DNA of 48,855 nucleotides, taken from the NCBI GenBank assembly GCA_013297985.1, contig JAAFIY010000012.1, positions 1 through 48,855 of the forward strand, given 5' to 3'. This DNA comes from Comamonadaceae bacterium (GTDB lineage Bacteria > Pseudomonadota > Gammaproteobacteria > Burkholderiales > Burkholderiaceae_C). The notes beneath the pieces are model-generated. The model had not been told where the DNA came from and ran no database searches. It saw only the letters and a list, made by a program, of their open reading frames with translations. The number at the start of each line of letters is the position of its first letter. Within the stretch, counting starts at the first letter, position 1. This document shows positions 43,650 through 48,855 of this stretch, piece after piece. Made by a program: the position numbers and the translations under genes.

Positions 43650-45332
43650 TTACTTCTTGTCGCGCAGCTCGCGCCGCAGGATTTTGCCCACCGGTGTTTT
43701 GGGCATTTCGGTGCGGAACTCCACCACCTTGGGCTGTTTGTAGCCGGTGAGGTTGGCGCGGCAAAACTCACGCACCTGCGCTTCAGTGAGCGCCGGGTCT
43801 TTCTTGACGATGACCAGCTTGACGGCTTCGCCCGATTTCTCATCGGGCACACCCACCACCGCGCATTCGAGCACGCCGTCGAGCTTGGCCACCACGTCTT
43901 CCACCTCGTTGGGGTAGACGTTGAAGCCGCTGACCAGCACCATGTCTTTTTTGCGGTCAACGATTTTGAAGTAGCCGTTTTCGTCCATCACGCCAACGTC
44001 GCCGGTGCGGAAGAATCCGTCGGGCGTCATCACCTTGGCGGTTTCATCGGGCCGCTGCCAATAGCCTGCCATCACCTGCGGGCCACGGATGCAGATTTCA
44101 CCCGGCTCGCCCATGGCCACATCACGGTCGTCGTCGTCGCGGATCACGACTTCGGTGTTGGACACCGGCAGGCCGATGGTGCCGGTGAACTCGGGCGTGT
44201 CAGGCCGGTTGCTCACGGCCACCGGCGAGGTCTCCGACAGCCCATAGCCTTCTGCGATGGGGCAGCCAGTTGCTTTCAACCACCGCTCGGCCACCGCACG
44301 CTGCACCGCCATGCCGCCGCCGTTGCTGATGACCAGCTTGGACCAATCCACAGTGCCAAAGTCAGGGTGCGCCATCAAGCCCGCATACAGCGTATTCACC
44401 GCCGGCATGATGTTGGGCACGAAGGTTTTCAGCTCTTTCAAAAAGCCCGGAATGTCGCGCGGGTTGGCGATCAGCAGGCAGTTCATACCCAGCCGCGTAC
44501 CCATCATGGCGCACACGGTAAAGGCAAAGATGTGATACAGCGGCAGCGCGGCCACGATGCGAATGGGCTCGTTACCCACCTTGGCCAAAGCTGGCCCTAC
44601 CCAGGCTTCGACCTGCAGCAAGTTGGCTACCAGGTTGCGATGCAGCAGCGTGGCGCCTTTGCTAACGCCAGTGGTGCCGCCGGTGTATTGCAGCACCGCC
44701 ACGTCGTCGGCCTTCAGGGCCGGCGTGGTCATGGGCTTGCCGGTGCCTGCAGCCACTGCGGCGTTGAACTTGACGTGCCCCGCCAAGGCGTAGGCAGGCA
44801 CCATCTTGCGTTTGTTGCGCACCACGTAGTTGACCAGCGTGCCCTTGACCAGGCCCAGCATGTCGCCCATGGCAGCCACCACCACGTGCTTGACTGGCGT
44901 TTGCGCCTGCACGGCTTCAAGTGTGGTGGCGAAGTTCTCCAAGATGACGATGGCCTTGGCGCCCGAATCCTTGAGCTGATGCTCTAGCTCACGCGGGGTG
45001 TACAAGGGGTTCACATTCACCAGCACCAAGCCCGCACGCAAGATGCCAGCCACCGCCACGGGGTACTGCGGCACGTTGGGCATCATCACTGCCACGCGGT
45101 CGCCTTTGGCCAAGCCCAGCGACTGCAAATAGCCCGCAAAGGCGCGCGATTGGCTGTCAATCTGCGCATAGCTCACCTGCTTGCCCATGAAGGTGTAGGC
45201 CACGCGGTCGGCGTACTTTTTGTAGCTCTCGTCGAGCATGGCCACCAAGTTGGGGTAGCGGTTGACATCGATGTCGGCAGGCACGCCGGGGCCATAGCTT
45301 TTGAGCCAGATGCGTTCGACGGGGGCGTTCAT
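43650..45332 (-). CDS. fadD: Long-chain acyl-CoA synthetase
   Basis: FadD activates fatty acids to acyl-CoA with ATP. The 560-residue protein has the adenylation P-loop YTGGTTGVSKGA, the GYGLSETSPV motif, the fatty-acid gate region DGFFRTGDVGVMDENGYF (in parts), and a C-terminal lid ending in TPVGKILRRELRDKK. Length is that of bacterial FadD. The ATG 45332 has AGGAG about 11 bases upstream, directly beside repeat R6. The gene is not in an obvious operon; 106 bases separate its stop from the hybrid kinase start, transcribed in the same direction. Substrate chain length is inferred from the family. Confidence 0.94.
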   Translation of the reverse strand: MNAPVERIWLKSYGPGVPADIDVNRYPNLVAMLDESYKKYADRVAYTFMGKQVSYAQIDSQSRAFAGYLQSLGLAKGDRVAVMMPNVPQYPVAVAGILRAGLVLVNVNPLYTPRELEHQLKDSGAKAIVILENFATTLEAVQAQTPVKHVVVAAMGDMLGLVKGTLVNYVVRNKRKMVPAYALAGHVKFNAAVAAGTGKPMTTPALKADDVAVLQYTGGTTGVSKGATLLHRNLVANLLQVEAWVGPALAKVGNEPIRIVAALPLYHIFAFTVCAMMGTRLGMNCLLIANPRDIPGFLKELKTFVPNIMPAVNTLYAGLMAHPDFGTVDWSKLVISNGGGMAVQRAVAERWLKATGCPIAEGYGLSETSPVAVSNRPDTPEFTGTIGLPVSNTEVVIRDDDDRDVAMGEPGEICIRGPQVMAGYWQRPDETAKVMTPDGFFRTGDVGVMDENGYFKIVDRKKDMVLVSGFNVYPNEVEDVVAKLDGVLECAVVGVPDEKSGEAVKLVIVKKDPALTEAQVREFCRANLTGYKQPKVVEFRTEMPKTPVGKILRRELRDKK

Positions 45333-45348
45333 GATGGGAAAGTCTCCT

Positions 45349-45405
45349 GCTACAAAATCAATAGCTGCTTAGGCAGATAAACAGGGCGTATACGCCCAAA
45401 TCGAT
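45349..45405 (-). repeat. Two-hairpin dispersed repeat, copy R6
   Basis: Read on the minus strand: GGGCGTATACGCCC (a perfect palindromic extra hairpin), TGTTTATCTGCC, TAAGCA, then GCTATTGATTTTGTAGC. It ends just before the AGGAG ribosome site of fadD, so it lies in the fadD leader. Confidence 0.78.
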
Positions 45406-45440
45406 CCACAGGCGGGCAATCGGCCAGGCCGTGGCTGCGC

Positions 45441-46868
45441 CTACTCCACGGCCTTGACCATGTCTTCGACCACCTTCTTGGCGTCGCCAAACACCATCAT
45501 GGTTTTGTCCATGTAGAAGAGCTCGTTGTCCAGCCCGGCGTAACCCGCAGCCATTGAGCGTTTGTTGACGATCACCGTCTTGGCCTTGTAGGCCTCCAAG
45601 ATCGGCATGCCGTAAATGGCGCTGCCTTTGATGAGCGCGGCCGGGTTCACAACGTCATTGGCGCCCAAGATGATGGCCACGTCGGCCTGACCAAACTCTG
45701 CGTTGATGTCTTCCATCTCAAACACCTGGTCGTAAGGCACTTCAGCCTCAGCCAGCAACACGTTCATGTGGCCCGGCATGCGGCCCGCCACGGGGTGAAT
45801 GGCGTATTTCACCGTGACGCCCTTGCTGTGCAGCTTGTGGGCGAGTTCTTTTACGGCGTGCTGGGCACGCGCCACCGCCAGGCCGTAGCCCGGCACGATG
45901 ATGACCGTCTCAGCATTACCCAAGATGAATGCCGCGTCGTCTGCGCTGCCGCTCTTGGCAGCGCGCTGCACCGCGCTGCCTGCAGCAGCCGCACCCGCGT
46001 CACCCCCAAAGCCACCCAAGATGACGTTGAAAAACGAGCGGTTCATGGCCTTGCACATGATGTAGCTCAGGATCGCGCCCGAGCTGCCCACCAAGCTGCC
46101 CGCAATGATCAGCATGCTGTTATTCAGGCTAAAGCCAATGCCCGCAGCCGCCCAGCCCGAGTAGCTGTTAAGCATGCTCACCACCACCGGCATATCGGCG
46201 CCGCCAATGGGGATGATGATGAGCACGCCCAGCACAAAGCTCAAAGCCAGCATCACAAAGAACGCCGTCCAGTTCTCAGTAACGGCAAAGGCAATGCCCA
46301 GCCCTAGCGTGGCCAAGCCCAGCACCAAATTAAGAATGTGCTGGCCACTGAAAGTGACCGGAGCGCCTTGAAACAAGCGGAACTTGTACTTGCCCGACAG
46401 CTTGCCAAATGCAATCACGCTGCCGCTAAAGGTGATGGCACCAATCGCCCCGCCCAGAAACAACTCAAACTTGTTACCAAAGGGGATGGGTGTGCCCTTG
46501 GTGGTGATGCCAAAGGCCCAGGGCTCGGCCACCACCGCCACCGCGATGAACACCGCCGCCAAGCCAATCATGCTGTGCATAAAAGCCACCAGCTCGGGCA
46601 TCTTGGTCATCTCGACCCGCTGCGCCATCAGCGTGCCCGCCGTGCCGCCCACCAACAGGCCACCCAGCACATAGGCCATGCCCAAGCCCGCGCCACCGCC
46701 GCTCAACTTAACGATGAGCGCAGCCGTGGTCAGCACGGCAATGGCCATGCCCACCATGCCAAACAAGTTGCCCCGAATGGAAGTGGTGGGGTGGCTTAAA
46801 CCTTTGAGCGCCTGAATAAAACAGACGCTGGCCACCAAATACAGCAGGGTGACGATGTTGAGCGACAT
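45441..46868 (-). CDS. pntB: NAD(P) transhydrogenase, beta subunit
   Basis: PntB is the membrane and NADP(H)-binding subunit of the proton-driven transhydrogenase, which makes NADPH from NADH. The 475-residue protein has about nine membrane segments in the first 270 residues and a C-terminal NADP domain with VIIVPGYGLAVARAQHAVKEL, AIHPVAGRMPGHMNVLLAEA (parts) and the GANDVVNPAA motif. Length is typical. The start overlaps the pntAB stop by one base (TGATG), so the two are translationally coupled. It is the last gene of the pntAA-pntAB-pntB operon. Confidence 0.97.
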   Translation of the reverse strand: MSLNIVTLLYLVASVCFIQALKGLSHPTTSIRGNLFGMVGMAIAVLTTAALIVKLSGGGAGLGMAYVLGGLLVGGTAGTLMAQRVEMTKMPELVAFMHSMIGLAAVFIAVAVVAEPWAFGITTKGTPIPFGNKFELFLGGAIGAITFSGSVIAFGKLSGKYKFRLFQGAPVTFSGQHILNLVLGLATLGLGIAFAVTENWTAFFVMLALSFVLGVLIIIPIGGADMPVVVSMLNSYSGWAAAGIGFSLNNSMLIIAGSLVGSSGAILSYIMCKAMNRSFFNVILGGFGGDAGAAAAGSAVQRAAKSGSADDAAFILGNAETVIIVPGYGLAVARAQHAVKELAHKLHSKGVTVKYAIHPVAGRMPGHMNVLLAEAEVPYDQVFEMEDINAEFGQADVAIILGANDVVNPAALIKGSAIYGMPILEAYKAKTVIVNKRSMAAGYAGLDNELFYMDKTMMVFGDAKKVVEDMVKAVE

Positions 46869-47197
46869 CAGTGCTTCTCCCCAGTGGCGTCAGCGGCTTT
46901 GGCGGGGCGTTCTTTTTTCTTGAACATCTCCAGCATGCGCCGCGTGACCAAGAAGCCACCGAACACATTGACGGCGCACAGCGCCACCGCCAAGACGCCC
47001 ATGGTTTTGCCCAGGCCGGTTTCGGTGAGCGCGGCGGCCAGCATGGCGCCCACAATCACGATGGCCGACACCGCATTGGTTACCGCCATCAGCGGCGTGT
47101 GCAAGGCGGGTGTAACCGTCCACACCACGTGGTAGCCCACGTAGATGGCCAGCACAAAAATGATCAGGTTGGTGATGGTGGGACTGACGATGTCCAT
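46868..47197 (-). CDS. pntAB: NAD(P) transhydrogenase, alpha subunit membrane part
   Basis: This 109-residue protein has three or four membrane helices (VDIV... TNLIIFVLAIYVGYHVVWTV, IVIVGAMLAAALTETGLGKTMGVLA, given in parts) and corresponds to the C-terminal membrane domain of the longer E. coli PntA. In this lineage the alpha subunit is split into pntAA and pntAB, as seen here. The gap to pntAA (97 bases) holds repeat R7, which is unusual inside an operon. Confidence 0.95.
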   Translation of the reverse strand: MDIVSPTITNLIIFVLAIYVGYHVVWTVTPALHTPLMAVTNAVSAIVIVGAMLAAALTETGLGKTMGVLAVALCAVNVFGGFLVTRRMLEMFKKKERPAKAADATGEKH

Positions 47198-47250
47198 AGC
47201 CGCTTGAATCCTTGGGTGTCAACGCGTGGGGTTTGCGTCGGCGTTGTCGA

Positions 47251-47298
47251 ACACTACAAATTTGATAGCTGCCCAGAGCCTAAAACAGGCCGCTTCAG
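47251..47298 (-). repeat. Two-hairpin dispersed repeat, copy R7 (inside the pnt operon)
   Basis: Read on the minus strand: GCGGCCTGTTTTAGGCTC (weak hairpin 1), TGGGCA, then GCTATCAAATTTGTAG. It begins right at the pntAA stop codon and ends 53 bases before pntAB, so it can affect read-through or RNA processing between them. Confidence 0.7.
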
Positions 47299-48440
47299 GC
47301 CTTTCGGGTGACTTGTCCGCCTTGGGTAACCAAGCAGGCCGCTACGATGTCGTCGTCCATGGGCACTTGCAAGGTGCCGTCTTTGGGCAGCACCAGCTTC
47401 AAAAAGTCCAGCACGTTGCGGGCGTACAGCGCCGAGCTGTCGCAGGGCACCAGCGCCGGGATGTTGGTTTCGCCCACCAGCGTGACACCCGCCACGCGGG
47501 CGACTTGGCCTGCCACCGTCAGCGGGCAGTTGCCGCCGGGGCCGCCGTGCGGACCCACCGCACCGCGGCCTGCAGCCATGTCCACAATGACCGAGCCCGC
47601 CTTCATGCTGTGCACCATGTCAGCCGTGATCAGCGTGGGCGCCGCGCGGCCCGGAATGAGGGCAGTGGAGATCACCACATCGGCCTGCGCCACGCGCTTG
47701 GCCACTTCCAGCTGTTGGCGTGCCAGCCAACTCGGCGGCATGGGGCGGGCATAGCCACCCACGCCCACGGCGGCCTCTTTTTCTTCGGCCGTCTCATAGG
47801 GCACATCAATGAATTTGCCGCCCAAGGATTCAATTTGTTCTTTCACGCTGGGGCGCACGTCAGATGCTTCGATCACCGCGCCCAGCCGCTTGGCCGTGGC
47901 AATGGCCTGCAGCCCGGCAACGCCCACGCCCAAGATCACCACCCGAGCGGCCTTGATGGTGCCTGCGGCCGTCATCAACATAGGAAACAGCTTGGGGTAG
48001 TAGTTGGCGGCCATCAGCACCGCCTTGTAGCCTGCAATGTTGGCTTGGCTTGACAACACGTCCATGCTCTGCGCACGGGTGGTGCGCGGCGCGGCCTCGA
48101 GCGCGAAGCCGGTGGCGCCGGTGGCTGCCAGCGCGGCCAGGCCTTCGGCATTGAAGGGCTCCAACATGCCCAGCACGGCGCTGCCTGGCTTGATATGCGG
48201 CAGTTCAGCCGCTTGCGGCGCGCGCACCTTGAGCACCAAGTCGCAGCCCCAGGCGCCTGCGGCGTCGGTGATTTCAGCGCCTGCAGCGGTGTAAGCCTCG
48301 TCGGTAAAACTGGCCTGCAGCCCAGCACCCGCCTGCACCCGCAGCGTGTGGCCTTGGGCTTTGAGTTTTTTGGTGGTCTCGGGGGTAAAAGCCACCCGGG
48401 TTTCGCCCGCTAGAGTCTCAGCAGGCACGCCGATCAGCAT
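47295..48440 (-). CDS. pntAA: NAD(P) transhydrogenase, alpha subunit NAD-binding part
   Basis: The 381-residue protein is the soluble NAD(H)-binding domain of the transhydrogenase, related to alanine dehydrogenase. Visible are the N-terminal GVPAETLAGETRVAFTPE, the Rossmann motif VVILGVGVAGLQAIATAKRLGA and the mobile-loop region near GYARPMPPSWLARQQ. The ATG at 48440 follows a GGGAG sequence about six bases upstream. It is first in the pntAA-pntAB-pntB operon. A divergent CAP-domain gene begins 84 bases upstream. Confidence 0.97.
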   Translation of the reverse strand: MLIGVPAETLAGETRVAFTPETTKKLKAQGHTLRVQAGAGLQASFTDEAYTAAGAEITDAAGAWGCDLVLKVRAPQAAELPHIKPGSAVLGMLEPFNAEGLAALAATGATGFALEAAPRTTRAQSMDVLSSQANIAGYKAVLMAANYYPKLFPMLMTAAGTIKAARVVILGVGVAGLQAIATAKRLGAVIEASDVRPSVKEQIESLGGKFIDVPYETAEEKEAAVGVGGYARPMPPSWLARQQLEVAKRVAQADVVISTALIPGRAAPTLITADMVHSMKAGSVIVDMAAGRGAVGPHGGPGGNCPLTVAGQVARVAGVTLVGETNIPALVPCDSSALYARNVLDFLKLVLPKDGTLQVPMDDDIVAACLVTQGGQVTRKA

Positions 48441-48524
48441 ATGGGCGCTCCCTTGTCGTGTATTTGTTGCAAACTGACGGGAAGCTTACCGGACATTCCA
48501 CCCACTTTTGCGGGGGCTTCACTT

Positions 48525-48855
48525 ATGGCTTTCCTTAAATCAATGCGCTGTCACTGGCGCGCGCTGGGTGCGGCCGCGCTGGCGGCTTTGTGCTTGACGA
48601 GCACCGGGGCGTATGCCGCGCCCGCCACCGACGCGGCATCGGTCGAAGCCGATGCGCTCACCATGGTCAACCTGCGCCGCGCCCAGGTCGGCCTGCCCGC
48701 TTGGGCATTCAATGCCCAGTTGCAAGCCGCGGCTCGGGGGCATTCCAACTACCTCGCGCTCAACAACCTGACCGGGCACGTTCAGAACCCCACGCAGTTT
48801 CCCAACGGCTTTACCGGCAGCAGCGTGGGCACGCGGGTCAACGCCAGCGGCTACC
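48525..48855 (+). CDS. Exported CAP/SCP-domain protein (3' truncated by window)
   Basis: From ATG 48525 the frame is open to the window end (110 codons), so the gene continues outside. It begins with a Sec signal peptide (LGAAALAALCLTSTGAYAA, cleavage near AYA-AP) and then a CAP domain start: MVNLRRAQVGLPAWAFNAQL and AARGHSNYLALNN, with the conserved His-containing segments and a following GTRVNASGY. CAP-domain proteins in bacteria are secreted and of mostly unknown function. It is transcribed divergently from pntAA. Confidence 0.8.
   Translation, partial: MAFLKSMRCHWRALGAAALAALCLTSTGAYAAPATDAASVEADALTMVNLRRAQVGLPAWAFNAQLQAAARGHSNYLALNNLTGHVQNPTQFPNGFTGSSVGTRVNASGY

Overview
The window reads as an ordinary, gene-dense chromosomal segment of a GC-rich betaproteobacterium. 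The most likely placement is Burkholderiales, family Comamonadaceae or a close relative. This rests on the gene neighbourhoods (ffh / ypjD / PP0621-type gene / pilS-pilR-ampD; accB-accC-prmA-DUF3426; fur / bamE / dapB; hpf-ptsN-hprK), on a Lys/Ala-rich H1-like protein, on split pntAA/pntAB/pntB genes, and on a short two-hairpin intergenic repeat that I recall from genomes of that family. No species can be named from sequence alone. I see no prophage, transposase, integrase, CRISPR array, rRNA operon or plasmid function.

Layout. 1-4.4 kb: 3' part of an M61 peptidase, a PEP mutase/isocitrate lyase-family enzyme, a TetR repressor with an unrecognised partner gene, and a divergent alpha/beta hydrolase with a palindromic operator between them. 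4.4-8.1 kb: a phenylacetate-degradation fragment (paaG-paaI-paaK, divergent enoyl-CoA hydratase, TetR-type operator between), then a tRNA-Met(CAT) with terminator. 8.1-11.2 kb: an exported protein of unknown function, miaB, and an exported catalase-like haem protein. 11.2-18 kb: ffh, then divergently ypjD, a PP0621-type gene, pilS-pilR and ampD. 18-23.5 kb: a 673-base non-coding stretch with tandem NrdR boxes, nrdA, nrdB, and a histone H1-like gene. 23.5-30.3 kb (all minus strand): PfkB kinase, DUF3426 zinc-ribbon protein, prmA, accC, accB, a TlpA-like thioredoxin and a conserved protein of unknown function. 30.4-38.4 kb: mpl, dapB, bamE, fur, hprK, ptsN, hpf, an MFS transporter and corA. 38.4-48.9 kb: MTA/SAH nucleosidase coupled to a large CHASE-PAS hybrid kinase, fadD, the pntAA-pntAB-pntB transhydrogenase operon, and the start of an exported CAP-domain protein cut by the window end.

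How the genes work together. Most of the window is housekeeping: deoxynucleotide supply (nrdAB), malonyl-CoA synthesis (accBC), protein targeting and envelope assembly (ffh, bamE), peptidoglycan recycling (ampD, mpl) and lysine/DAP supply (dapB), iron and magnesium homeostasis (fur, corA), and nitrogen-PTS and ribosome hibernation control (ptsN, hprK, hpf). Catabolism is represented by CoA-ester genes (paaK, paaG, enoyl-CoA hydratase, fadD).

The most unusual signal is a dispersed two-hairpin repeat. Seven fairly clear copies and two or three degenerate ones lie mostly between genes, but one copy supplies almost the whole signal peptide of the catalase-like protein and another supplies the last codons and stop codon of the MTA/SAH nucleosidase. 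I did not find a clear candidate for a wholly new multi-gene system.
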